DNA of 9,868 nt from Spirochaetaceae bacterium (GCA_031265015.1 JAISDG010000160.1:1-9868), one strand, 5' to 3'; positions 1 through 6,988 are shown, counted from the first letter of the stretch. The notes: generated from the sequence alone by a model not told the origin. Program-made: numbers and translations.

Positions 1-39
1 TCTAGCCATACCCTTATCAGTTTTGGTATACTCGGGTGC

Positions 40-723
40 ATGTACGGTTTTGACATTTATTATCTGGTACTGGTGGTGCCTGCCATACTGTTGTCCCTCT
101 GGGCGCAGTTTAAGGTAAAATCCACCTTTTCCAAGTATTCCCGGGTGCAGTGTGGCCGGGGAATTACCGGAGCCCAGGCGGCCAAGCTTTTAATGGACGC
201 CAACAATATTACCGATGTGGCGATTGAACCGGTGGCGGGTTCCCTGACGGACCACTACGATCCGGGCCGCCATGTACTGCGCCTTTCCCAGCCGGTATAC
301 GGCGTGGCCTCCATTGCCGCGGTAGGGGTGGCGGCCCATGAAACGGGTCATGCGGTCCAGCATGCCCGGGGGTACGGACCGCTCTGGCTGCGGAGCGCCC
401 TGGTGCCGGTGGCAAATATCGGCAGTTCCATCGGTCCCTGGCTGGCGGTGGCAGGGCTGGCTATGGCGTTCCAGCCCCTTTTGACCATCGGCATTATCCT
501 TTTTGCCGGGGCGGTGGCTTTTTACCTTATTACCCTGCCGGTGGAATTTAACGCCTCCGCCCGGGCGCTGGCGATCCTTAAACAAAATCAGGTATTAAGC
601 GGGGAAGAACTGGCGGGGGTACGGAAGGTGCTTTCCGCCGCGGCCATGACCTATGTGGCCTCTGCCCTGACTGCCCTGATGAATCTGCTCAGGCTGGTGC
701 TCCTTTCCCGAAGGCGGCGTTAG
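40..723 (+). CDS. YugP-type (Zn_peptidase_2) membrane zinc metallopeptidase
   Basis: This 227-aa protein matches the YugP-like neutral zinc metallopeptidase family in length and layout. An N-terminal membrane segment spans about residues 5-22. The zinc-binding motif HETGH is at residues 100-104, with H100 and H104 as ligands and E101 as the catalytic base. A conserved PVEFNAS block at 167-173 contains E169, the likely third ligand. Hydrophobic segments follow at about 128-166 and 203-222, and the tail is basic (RRRR). The family consists of membrane-anchored peptidases with poorly known substrates, and no substrate can be read from this sequence. The start at 40 gives the usual short N-terminus before the first membrane segment, but only 39 nt of upstream sequence is visible and I see no good Shine-Dalgarno. 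It precedes the rnf operon by 63 nt on the same strand. Co-transcription with rnf is possible but not shown. Family assignment is firm; role is unknown. Confidence 0.88.
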   Translation: MYGFDIYYLVLVVPAILLSLWAQFKVKSTFSKYSRVQCGRGITGAQAAKLLMDANNITDVAIEPVAGSLTDHYDPGRHVLRLSQPVYGVASIAAVGVAAHETGHAVQHARGYGPLWLRSALVPVANIGSSIGPWLAVAGLAMAFQPLLTIGIILFAGAVAFYLITLPVEFNASARALAILKQNQVLSGEELAGVRKVLSAAAMTYVASALTALMNLLRLVLLSRRRR

Positions 724-731
724 AGAAAAAA

Positions 732-775
732 TTGGTCTGACCGGCCTTGACCTTATTCTGTCATTTTGTTACGTT
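732..775 (+). promoter_or_regulatory. Weak candidate promoter(s) ahead of rnfC
   Basis: The 63-nt gap before rnfC holds two overlapping weak sigma70-like options. One is TTGGTC (732-737), a 16-nt spacer, then TATTCT (754-759), which would start transcription near 766. The other is TTGACC (747-752), a 17-nt spacer, then TACGTT (770-775), which would leave almost no leader. Neither is convincing alone. They are listed because the operon needs a promoter here unless it is read through from the upstream peptidase gene. Confidence 0.25.
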
Positions 776-786
776 ATGGAAATCCT

Positions 787-2163
787 ATGGCTGTAAGTAC
801 CTTTAAGCGGGGTCTCAAACTGCCGGCCCGGAAACAGGCGACGGAAGGCAAATCTGTTGAGCTGGTTCCCGTTCTCCCCCAGGTGGTGATCCCCATTAAC
901 CAGCATTTTGGCGCGCCCAATGAGCCCCTGGTCAATGTGGGGGATCATGTAACGAGGGGCCAGAAAATTGCCGACGCGGTAACCCCCGGCCCTCTGACGG
1001 CGCCGGTTCACGCCTCCGTTTCCGGGACGGTCAAAAAGATCGAACCCCGGCTTCAGCAGAACAATACCGGCGGAATCTGTATCATCATCGAAACGGATCC
1101 GGCGGAGGCCGCGGGCCAGGCGTTTATGCCACCCCTGGATCCCTGGACCTGTACCAGGGAAGAAGCGCTGGAGCGGATCCGGGACGCGGGGATTATCGGC
1201 ATGGGGGGAGCGGGTTTTCCCGTTCATGTTAAATTGAACCCGCCTCCGGGAAAAACCGTCGACCTTATCATTGCCGACGGCGCCGAATGTGAGCCCTACC
1301 TGACGACCGATGAAGCGGTGATGACCGAAAAGCCCCATCTCCTGATAACGGGCCTTGCCATTGTGATGAGGATCACCGGCGTCCGGCGGGCAATCATCGG
1401 CATGGAAGACAACAAGGCCTCCCTGGCGCCCATGATTGAACGGGAAATCAGGCTGAACGATAGCGGGCTGGATATAAGCATCGGCCTCTGCCGGACCCGC
1501 TATCCCCAGGGAGGCGAAAAGATGCTGATCAAGGCTCTGGCGGACCGGGAAGTTCCTTCCGGCGGGCTTCCCATGGACGTCCACTGTATCGTACAGAATG
1601 TAGGAACTCTGGTAGCTATTGCCGAAGCCTTTACCCTGGGGAAGCCCCTGATTGACCGGGACCTGACGGTTTCCGGCGGGGCCTGCAAAACCCCCAAAAA
1701 CATCCGCGCCCCCATCGGCGCCATGATCACCGACTTTCCTCCTGAATTTATGGACATCGATGAGGGGAACCTGAAAAAGATTATTTTTGGCGGACCCATG
1801 ATGGGAAACGCCGTAGCCTCGGCGGCCATTCCCATTCAAAAAAATACCTCGGGCATTATTCTGATGACTAAGGCGGAAACCCTGGCGGATGCCGAAGGAA
1901 CCTGCATACGCTGTGGCCGCTGTATCCGCAACTGTTCCTGCCGCCTTTCTCCGGTGAGTATGAACATCGCCCTGGAATCGGGGGATATGGACGAAGCGAT
2001 CCGGGCGGGGCTGCCGGACTGTATAGAATGCGGCAGCTGTTCCTATGTCTGTCCCGCCCGGATTAAACTGGTTCAGCGTTTCCGGGTGGGTAAGCAGCGG
2101 CTCCAGGCCGTGAAGGCCCAGGCGGCCGGGAAGCGGGAAGCCGCTGCTCCGGGGAAGGTGTAA
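787..2163 (+). CDS. rnfC: Rnf complex subunit RnfC (NADH/FMN and 4Fe-4S subunit)
   Basis: RnfC is the cytoplasmic subunit where the complex meets NAD(H). It binds FMN and two 4Fe-4S clusters. With the ATG at 787 it has 458 aa, the short form typical of anaerobes, without the long alanine-rich C-terminal extension of enterobacterial RsxC. Visible motifs are the N-terminal barrel-sandwich block ending VGDHVTRGQKIAD (about 51-63), the glycine-rich nucleotide/flavin motif GMGGAGFP (138-145), GAECEPY (165-171), GGPMMG (335-340), and two ferredoxin motifs at C373/C376/C379/C383 and C412/C415/C418/C422. The proline usually following the fourth Cys of the first motif is serine here, with an extra C385. 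A TTG at 766 could extend the frame by 7 codons, but MAVSTFKRGLKLP fits the family's usual beginning and a weak SD-like GGA lies 6 nt before the ATG. It is the first gene of rnfCDGEAB; rnfD follows after 1 nt. Confidence 0.95.
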   Translation: MAVSTFKRGLKLPARKQATEGKSVELVPVLPQVVIPINQHFGAPNEPLVNVGDHVTRGQKIADAVTPGPLTAPVHASVSGTVKKIEPRLQQNNTGGICIIIETDPAEAAGQAFMPPLDPWTCTREEALERIRDAGIIGMGGAGFPVHVKLNPPPGKTVDLIIADGAECEPYLTTDEAVMTEKPHLLITGLAIVMRITGVRRAIIGMEDNKASLAPMIEREIRLNDSGLDISIGLCRTRYPQGGEKMLIKALADREVPSGGLPMDVHCIVQNVGTLVAIAEAFTLGKPLIDRDLTVSGGACKTPKNIRAPIGAMITDFPPEFMDIDEGNLKKIIFGGPMMGNAVASAAIPIQKNTSGIILMTKAETLADAEGTCIRCGRCIRNCSCRLSPVSMNIALESGDMDEAIRAGLPDCIECGSCSYVCPARIKLVQRFRVGKQRLQAVKAQAAGKREAAAPGKV

Positions 2164-2164
2164 T

Positions 2165-3223
2165 ATGCCGGAACTTTATCTGGGATCCAGTCCCCATATC
2201 GGAACGTCCGTCCGGACTCAAACGATCATGGCCCATGTACTCATAGCTCTTGCTCCGGTAACGATCTTCGGCGTCGTCCTGTATGGTTTACCGGCATTGG
2301 GGGTCATTGCTGTTTCGGTAGCTTCCGCCGCGGCGGGGGAAGCCCTGTTTAGGTATATCCTTCGTCTGCCCAACCGTTCCGCGGACCTTTCCGCGGTGGT
2401 GACGGGACTGCTGCTTGCCCTGATACTGCCGCCGTCAACCCCGCTGTGGATGGCCGCCCTGGGGGCGGTGTTTGCCGTAGTGGTAGCGAAGGAATTTTTC
2501 GGCGGTCTGGGGGCGAATGTGTTTAACCCCGCCCTTATCGGCCGGGCCTTTCTGCTGATGAGTTTTCCCGTGGCCATTACCCAATGGACCATTCCGGGGC
2601 CGGGGATCAGCGAAGCCGCATTGTCCGGGGCGGACGCGGTGTCCGCCGCATCGGGCCTGTCCCTGGATACGATCAGCGGAGCCACTCCCCTGGGGATCGT
2701 CAAAATGGGAGGAACGCCCCTTGATGTGGCCCGCCACTTTACCGCCGCAGGGCTCTCAACGGAAGCAACTTTTCCCGAACTGGTCACGACCCTTTTCATG
2801 GGAAGCCACGGGGGGTCCATCGGCGAATCTTCCATATTGCTGATACTGGCCGGCTGTCTCTACCTGCTTGCGATGAAAGTACTTGACTGGCGCGCTCCCG
2901 CCGCCATGATCCTTTCGGTCTTTGCCTTTTCCTTTATCCTGGGATTGAATCCGGTTTTCGCGGTCCTTGCCGGAGGGCTGGTGTTCGGCGCCGTCTTCAT
3001 GGCCTCCGACTATACCACCGCCCCCCTCACCGCCGCGGGCAAACTTATCTTTGGCGCGGGGGCGGGGATCATTACCGTACTGATTCGGAAGTGGGGAAAT
3101 TATCCCGAAGGGGTCACCTTCGGGATCCTGATTATGAATGCCGTTACCCCCTTCCTCAACCGGCTTCTTCAGAAAAAGTACGGGTATGTAAAGAAACCCC
3201 GTAAACGCCCGGAGGCCGCATGA
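2165..3223 (+). CDS. rnfD: Rnf complex subunit RnfD (membrane subunit with covalent FMN)
   Basis: RnfD is an integral membrane subunit (NqrB/RnfD family) with a threonyl-linked FMN that takes part in electron transfer across the membrane and ion pumping. This protein has 352 aa and many hydrophobic segments. Conserved blocks are GGLGANVFNPALIGRAFL (113-130), the flavinylation motif DTISGAT (168-174) with T174 as the FMN attachment site, GSHGGSIGESS (213-223), ASDYTT (280-285) and YPEGVTFGILIMNAVTP (313-329). The basic C-terminus (KKPRKRPE) suggests a cytoplasmic end. The motif fits the Dxx(S/T)GAT consensus used by the flavin transferase ApbE exactly. The ATG begins 1 nt after the rnfC stop, and the GGGGAAGG-like ribosome site lies inside the rnfC 3' end, so translation is probably coupled. 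The last base of its stop codon overlaps the rnfG start in an ATGA junction. Confidence 0.96.
   Translation: MPELYLGSSPHIGTSVRTQTIMAHVLIALAPVTIFGVVLYGLPALGVIAVSVASAAAGEALFRYILRLPNRSADLSAVVTGLLLALILPPSTPLWMAALGAVFAVVVAKEFFGGLGANVFNPALIGRAFLLMSFPVAITQWTIPGPGISEAALSGADAVSAASGLSLDTISGATPLGIVKMGGTPLDVARHFTAAGLSTEATFPELVTTLFMGSHGGSIGESSILLILAGCLYLLAMKVLDWRAPAAMILSVFAFSFILGLNPVFAVLAGGLVFGAVFMASDYTTAPLTAAGKLIFGAGAGIITVLIRKWGNYPEGVTFGILIMNAVTPFLNRLLQKKYGYVKKPRKRPEAA
3211..3215 (+). promoter_or_regulatory. Ribosome binding site of rnfG
   Basis: GGAGG lies 4 nt before the ATG at 3220, inside the last codons of rnfD. It supports the start that overlaps the rnfD stop as ATGA. Confidence 0.7.
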
Positions 3224-3828
3224 AATTATGGAACATCGCCCGGCTGGGCCTGGTACTGATGCTCTACACCGCGGTGGCCTGTGTGGGACTTTCCTTTGTG
3301 TATACCGGAACCCTTTCTACCATTGAAGAACGGTCCCGCGCGGACCTGGAAGCATCCCTGAAAGAACTTTTTCCCTCCGCCGATGGTTTTGACGACATTA
3401 CCGGGGCCATTGTCAGCCCCGATTCGGGGATAAGCTTTGACAGCGCCTTTGCCGCCAGGGAAAGAGGGGAGCTTGCCGGCGTGGTCCTTGAGGCTTCCGG
3501 CGGCAGTTACGGCGGGCCCATTACGGTGCTGGTGGGCGCCGGCGCCGGCGGAACTATCAGCCGGATCAAGGTGATGGAGCACTCCGATACGCCGGGGCTG
3601 GGAGCCAATGCCGCTTCTCCGTCGTACTATGTGGACAAGGCCGCGGGGATCACCTTTTACGGCCAGTTTTCCGGCCGGGCGGTTACCGATCCCCTGGAGC
3701 CGAAAAACGACCTTATCGCCATCACCGCCGCAACCATCACCAGCCGGGCCGTTGCCCGGGTGGTCCGGGTTTCGGGCGCCGCCGCCGCGGAATGGCTTGC
3801 GGCTAACGGAGGAAAAACCGATGGATAA
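3220..3828 (+). CDS. rnfG: Rnf complex subunit RnfG (FMN-binding, extracytoplasmic)
   Basis: RnfG carries a covalently bound FMN in an extracytoplasmic FMN-binding domain anchored by one N-terminal helix. The 202-aa length is normal. The membrane anchor is at about residues 8-28. The conserved HSDTPGLG block is at 121-128, and the attachment motif TAAT is at 169-172, followed by ITSRAV, with T172 as the presumed FMN site. Two positions depart from the usual Dxx(S/T)GAT motif: the Asp position is I166 and the Gly is A170, although D164 lies nearby. RnfD in this operon has the perfect motif. The downstream context (ITSRAV) and the DTPGLG block make the family assignment firm. It starts within the rnfD stop (4-nt overlap) behind a strong GGAGG, and overlaps rnfE by 8 nt. 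Whether the altered motif is still flavinylated cannot be read from sequence. Confidence 0.94.
   Translation: MKLWNIARLGLVLMLYTAVACVGLSFVYTGTLSTIEERSRADLEASLKELFPSADGFDDITGAIVSPDSGISFDSAFAARERGELAGVVLEASGGSYGGPITVLVGAGAGGTISRIKVMEHSDTPGLGANAASPSYYVDKAAGITFYGQFSGRAVTDPLEPKNDLIAITAATITSRAVARVVRVSGAAAAEWLAANGGKTDG
3808..3812 (+). promoter_or_regulatory. Ribosome binding site fixing the rnfE start
   Basis: GGAGG lies 8 nt before the ATG at 3821. It decides the rnfE start: the frame is open much further upstream (to an ATG at 3608), but that extension reads through rnfG in another frame and has no resemblance to RnfE. Confidence 0.75.
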
Positions 3829-4573
3829 AGTGATGAATGTCCTGCGTATTTTTGCCAACGGTATTGTAAAAGAAAATCCCCTTCTGGTATTGATGATAGG
3901 CCTCTGTTCGTCGCTGGCGGTTACCACCTCGGTAGCCAACGGGATAGGCATGGGCTTGTCCATGACCTTCGTCCTGCTTATGTCGGAACTGGTGATCAGC
4001 ATTTTCAGGAAGCTGATCCCCAACTCTATCCGTATACCGGTATTTATCATTGTTATCGCCTCATTTACCACGGTGATTGATTATGTCCTTAAGGCATACT
4101 TTCCCGATTTGTCAAAAGCCATGGGGGTGTTTATCCCCCTTATTGTGGTGAACTGCATCATCATGGGGCGGGTGGAATCCTTTGCCTCCAAGCAGCCTCC
4201 GGGGTATGTGATCCCCGACGCCCTGGGTATGGGCCTGGGGTATACCTGGGTGCTTACGGGGATTGCGGCCCTGCGGGAACTGCTGGGAAGCGGCGCCCTG
4301 CTGGGGCGGCAGATACTGCCGGACAGTTTTCAGCCTATTCTGTTTTTTGTCCTGCCGCCGGGGGGATTCTTTGTGTTTTCCCTCTTTATCGCCATTAATC
4401 TGGCCTTTAAATCCTTCAAGCCCGGAGCGGCTTCGCCGGACTGCGCTTCCTGTTCCGCTTCGGGCTGCCGGAGCTGTAGTATCGGTGAACGGAAGGTTCC
4501 GGCCGGCCTGGAACAGCCGATCCAGGCTGGAACGCCGGCGGGGCATTCCGCTTCCGGGGGAGGAGAGGCATGA
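3821..4573 (+). CDS. rnfE: Rnf complex subunit RnfE with cysteine-rich C-terminal tail
   Basis: RnfE is a six-helix membrane subunit (RnfA/RnfE/NqrDE family). Together with RnfA it forms the ion-translocating core and shares an intramembrane 2Fe-2S cluster. Conserved features are GLCSSLAVT (27-35) with C29 and VNCIIMGRVE (110-119) with C112, the expected cluster ligands. The usual Pro after C29 is Ser. YVIPDALGMGLGY (129-141) is also family-typical. From ATG 3821 the protein has 250 aa. After the last membrane segment (about 174-196) there is a hydrophilic tail of about 50 residues with four cysteines, C208, C211, C216 and C219 (CxxC-x4-CxxC), then a Gly/Ala/Pro-rich end. The tail could bind a metal or Fe-S cluster; this is inference. 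The gene overlaps rnfG by 8 nt upstream and rnfA by 4 nt (ATGA) downstream. Confidence 0.95.
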   Translation: MDKVMNVLRIFANGIVKENPLLVLMIGLCSSLAVTTSVANGIGMGLSMTFVLLMSELVISIFRKLIPNSIRIPVFIIVIASFTTVIDYVLKAYFPDLSKAMGVFIPLIVVNCIIMGRVESFASKQPPGYVIPDALGMGLGYTWVLTGIAALRELLGSGALLGRQILPDSFQPILFFVLPPGGFFVFSLFIAINLAFKSFKPGAASPDCASCSASGCRSCSIGERKVPAGLEQPIQAGTPAGHSASGGGEA

Positions 4574-5187
4574 CCCTCTTTAAGATTTTTATTTCCGCGT
4601 TCCTTATCGACAACGTAGTACTGATGCGCTTTATCGCCCTCTGTCCCTTTATCGGGATGAGTACCGACGAGGACAAATCCATCGGCATGGGGATTGCGGT
4701 TACCTTTGTAACGGTGCTGGCCACCGCGGTTACCTGGCCCATTTACCGGTTCATCCTTTCCGAGAAGGGAATTTTCGGCACCTTTGAGCTGCCCGGCGGA
4801 TCCAAAGGGAGTCTTGAGTTTTTGCAGATCCTGGTGTTCATCCTGGTTATTGCCGCGCTGGTTCAGCTGGTGGAATTCTACCTGAAAAAAATGTCCCCGG
4901 GCCTTTACAGCGCCATGGGAATTTACCTGACCCTGATCACCACCAACTGCGCTATCCTGGCGGTAACCTTCGATGTATGGACCAAGGGCTACAATTTCCT
5001 TGAAGCTCTGGTCTATGCCGTGGGGGTGGCTCTGGGCTTTCTGCTTTCCCTGCTGCTCCTGGCGGGGATCCGGCGGCGGATTAAGACCAGCCCCGTACCG
5101 GCGTTTTTAAAAGGAACGCCGGTACTTTTTGTCACGGCTTCGCTCCTGTCCATGGCCTTTATGGGCTTTGGGGGGCTGGTAAAATGA
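4570..5187 (+). CDS. rnfA: Rnf complex subunit RnfA (membrane core)
   Basis: RnfA is the inverted-topology partner of RnfE in the membrane core of the complex. The 205-aa protein has the expected six hydrophobic segments. The cluster-ligand motifs are DNVVLMRFIALCPFIGMS (14-31) with C25 and LITTNCAILAV (122-132) with C127, which together with RnfE C29 and C112 are expected to hold the intramembrane 2Fe-2S cluster. Length and motifs are ordinary for the family. The ATG overlaps the rnfE stop as ATGA and is preceded by an AGGAG site 4 nt upstream (4561-4565). Its own stop overlaps the rnfB start in the same way, so translation of E, A and B is probably coupled. Confidence 0.96.
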   Translation: MTLFKIFISAFLIDNVVLMRFIALCPFIGMSTDEDKSIGMGIAVTFVTVLATAVTWPIYRFILSEKGIFGTFELPGGSKGSLEFLQILVFILVIAALVQLVEFYLKKMSPGLYSAMGIYLTLITTNCAILAVTFDVWTKGYNFLEALVYAVGVALGFLLSLLLLAGIRRRIKTSPVPAFLKGTPVLFVTASLLSMAFMGFGGLVK

Positions 5188-5972
5188 TCATCCTGATTAC
5201 CGCGGTTTTTGCCGCGATTCTGGCGCTGGTTCTGGGGCTGGCCCTGGGGGTTTTTCAGGAAATTTTTAAGGTTCCCGAGGATCCCCTAACAGGACAGCTC
5301 CGCGAAATCCTGCCGGGGGCGAACTGCGGGGGCTGCGGCTTTCCCGGCTGTGACGGGTATGCCGCTGCCGTGGCCGCGGGCGGCGAAGTTAACAAATGTA
5401 CTGTTGGGGGAAACGCCGTTGCGGAAAAATTGGCGGAAATTATGGGAGTCAGCGCTTCGGCGGTTGTCCCCATGGTACCGGTCTGCTGCTGTCTTGGGGG
5501 CGCCGATATTGCCGTAAAGCGGGGCCTCTATACGGGCCTGGAAACCTGCCGGGGCGCCAAGCTTGCGGGCGGGACCAAGCTCTGCGCCTGGGGCTGTACC
5601 GGCTTTGGGGACTGCGCCGCCGTCTGCAAATTCGGCGCCCTCTCCATGGGAAAAGACGGCCTGCCCGTGGTCAACTGGAGCAAATGTACGGGCTGTAAGG
5701 CCTGCGTTACCGAGTGCCCCCAGGGTATACTGCGGCTTATCCCCAAGGACAGGGAAATCACCCTGGCCCTCTGCTCTAACCGCAATCCCGTCCGGGCGGC
5801 GATACGCAAAACCTGCCGGGCAGGCTGTATTAAGTGCGGCATCTGTGTAAAAAACTGTCCGGAGCAGTGTATCGTGATCGACAACGGTATTCCCGTGGTG
5901 GATTACGGCAAATGTACCGCCTGCGGAACCTGCGAGCAAAAATGTCCCACCGGGGTCATGCGGGTTTTATAG
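5184..5972 (+). CDS. rnfB: Rnf complex subunit RnfB (polyferredoxin, electron entry from ferredoxin)
   Basis: RnfB is the membrane-anchored polyferredoxin that accepts electrons from reduced ferredoxin. The 262-aa protein begins with a membrane helix (about 2-24). An N-terminal Fe-S domain follows with NCGGCGFPGCDGYA and C48/C51/C56/C72. Next comes a ferredoxin-like set, C134-x3-C138-x5-C144-x3-C148, and three classical CxxCxxCxxxCP motifs starting at C168, C215 and C244. This multi-cluster form, longer than enterobacterial RsxB, is typical of anaerobes such as clostridia and acetogens. Further cysteines include a CCC run (101-103), C122, C197, C211 and C229. The Pro usually after C148 is Lys. 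It is the last rnf gene. No clear rho-independent terminator follows in the 70-nt gap before the next gene, so some readthrough is possible. Confidence 0.95.
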   Translation: MIILITAVFAAILALVLGLALGVFQEIFKVPEDPLTGQLREILPGANCGGCGFPGCDGYAAAVAAGGEVNKCTVGGNAVAEKLAEIMGVSASAVVPMVPVCCCLGGADIAVKRGLYTGLETCRGAKLAGGTKLCAWGCTGFGDCAAVCKFGALSMGKDGLPVVNWSKCTGCKACVTECPQGILRLIPKDREITLALCSNRNPVRAAIRKTCRAGCIKCGICVKNCPEQCIVIDNGIPVVDYGKCTACGTCEQKCPTGVMRVL

Positions 5973-6042
5973 CTCTCCGGGAGATTTTACCCCCAAAGAT
6001 TCCGCGCTTTCACCGGCGGGTCTTCTGCATTAGACTTAAATC

Positions 6043-6948
6043 ATGAAACGCCCGATAAACACCGCAAAACCGGTAAACACCGTCAAGCCGGTGAATGCCG
6101 TAACGCGTCTTATTCTTATTACCGCGGGTTCGGCGCTGATGGCTCTTAACATTAATACTTTTGTCCATGCCGGAAAGCTCATTCCCGGCGGCTTTACGGG
6201 TCTTGCCCTGCTGATTCAGGAATGCGCCCGGCGCTTTGGAGGAATTGCCATTCCCTTGAGCCCCGTCCTGTTTGTGCTGAACGCCGTCCCCGCTTTTATC
6301 AGTTTCAGGTACGTCGGCAAGTGGTTCAGCATCTATTCGTGCTTTGCTATTGTGCTTATCGGGCTTCTGTCGGATTTTATGCCGCCCCTGTTTATCCAGG
6401 CGCTCCAGGTTCACGATACCCTTTTGTCCGCGGTATTCGGCGGCCTTCTGAACGCTTTATCGGTCAGCCTCTGCCTTCATGCCCAGGCAACGTCGGGGGG
6501 AACGGATTTTATCGCCATCTTTATTGCCGAAAAGTACCACCGGGACGCGTGGAATTATATCTTCGCCGGCAACTGCGTGATTCTGGTTCTGGCGGGCTGG
6601 CTCTTTGATCTTTCCATAGCCCTTTATTCGATTATCTTTCAGTTTACCGTCATCATGGAACTTAAGATTTTCTACCGGGGCTACCAGCAGATGACCCTGT
6701 TCATTATTACCTCCGAACCCGGCAGGGTGTATAAACTGATTAAGGATGAAACCAACCATGCCGCTACTTCCTTTACCGGGAAGGGCCACTATGCAAATTC
6801 CGACCGGGTCATGGTCTATTCGGTAGTATCCTCCCCGGAGGTAAACAGCCTGGTCGCGGGGATTAAGCAAATCGATCCCGAAGCCTTTATCAACGTAGTT
6901 AAAACGGAACAGCTGGGAGGCCGCTTTTACCGCCCTCCCAGGGATTAA
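6043..6948 (+). CDS. YitT family membrane protein with C-terminal DUF2179 domain
   Basis: The 301-aa protein has the two-part layout of YitT family proteins: an integral membrane domain with hydrophobic segments over about residues 22-200, then a soluble DUF2179 domain (about 220-295). Family-typical blocks are AGKLIPGGFTGLALL (43-57) and TSGGTDFIAIFIAEK in the membrane part, and TGKGHY...VMVYSVVS...IDPEAFINVV in the C-terminal part. The family is widespread in bacteria, with no established biochemical function, and I assign none. The N-terminus is unusual: a lysine/proline-rich 6-residue repeat (INTAKP-VNTVKP-VNAVTR) precedes the first helix. I see no Shine-Dalgarno before the ATG at 6043; a GTG at 6091 is an alternative, also without one. 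It lies 70 nt after rnfB on the same strand and converges on uvrB. Confidence 0.88.
   Translation: MKRPINTAKPVNTVKPVNAVTRLILITAGSALMALNINTFVHAGKLIPGGFTGLALLIQECARRFGGIAIPLSPVLFVLNAVPAFISFRYVGKWFSIYSCFAIVLIGLLSDFMPPLFIQALQVHDTLLSAVFGGLLNALSVSLCLHAQATSGGTDFIAIFIAEKYHRDAWNYIFAGNCVILVLAGWLFDLSIALYSIIFQFTVIMELKIFYRGYQQMTLFIITSEPGRVYKLIKDETNHAATSFTGKGHYANSDRVMVYSVVSSPEVNSLVAGIKQIDPEAFINVVKTEQLGGRFYRPPRD
6057..6092 (+). repeat. Two tandem 18-bp repeats in the yitT-like gene 5' end
   Basis: Two adjacent 18-nt units (6057-6074 and 6075-6092) agree at 15 of 18 positions. Each has the pattern AAACACCG then CCGGT, and together they encode the repeated NTxKPV residues before the first membrane helix. A degenerate third partial unit follows. 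The unit is a whole number of codons, so copy-number change would keep the frame. Confidence 0.7.
6913..6941. repeat. 8-bp inverted repeat at the 3' end of the yitT-like gene
   Basis: CTGGGAGG (6913-6920) and CCTCCCAG (6934-6941) are perfect inverted arms around a 13-nt loop within the last codons of the gene. Together with the next hairpin they form two stem-loops in tandem at the convergent junction. Confidence 0.55.
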
Positions 6949-6949
6949 C

Positions 6950-6988
6950 GGACTGCCCCGCAATCGGCCGCTAAGCCGCGGTCAGTCC
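6950..6988. terminator. Candidate bidirectional terminator hairpin between convergent genes
   Basis: GGACTG (6950-6955) pairs with CAGTCC (6983-6988). Inside it CCGC (6958-6961) pairs with GCGG (6978-6981), and GGC (6966-6968) with GCC (6975-6977), giving about 13 bp with small bulges. The hairpin fills the gap between the yitT-like stop (6948) and the uvrB stop (6982-6984), the place for a shared terminator. Neither side has a clean T-run, only CTTTGTT on the plus side, so it is not a textbook rho-independent terminator. Confidence 0.4.

Noticed and set aside
27..40. TATACT at 27-32 as a -10 box for the zinc peptidase gene
   Set aside because: It would place the start of transcription at the ATG itself, and no -35 match lies at the right distance; too little upstream sequence is visible.
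769..1839. Long minus-strand open frame (356 codons) opposite rnfC, and similar long frames opposite the other rnf genes and the yitT-like gene
   Set aside because: They lie entirely opposite genes with clear family motifs. Their products are rich in G, R, H and P as expected from reading high-GC codons backwards, and they show no recognisable domain or ribosome site.
3608..3820. Upstream extension of the rnfE frame to the ATG at 3608
   Set aside because: It overlaps the FMN domain of rnfG in another frame, its translation is proline/arginine-rich and unlike RnfE, and a good GGAGG precedes the ATG at 3821.
5973..5988. TCTCC...GGAGA followed by TTTT just after rnfB as a terminator
   Set aside because: With a realistic loop only 3 base pairs can form, too weak for a rho-independent terminator.
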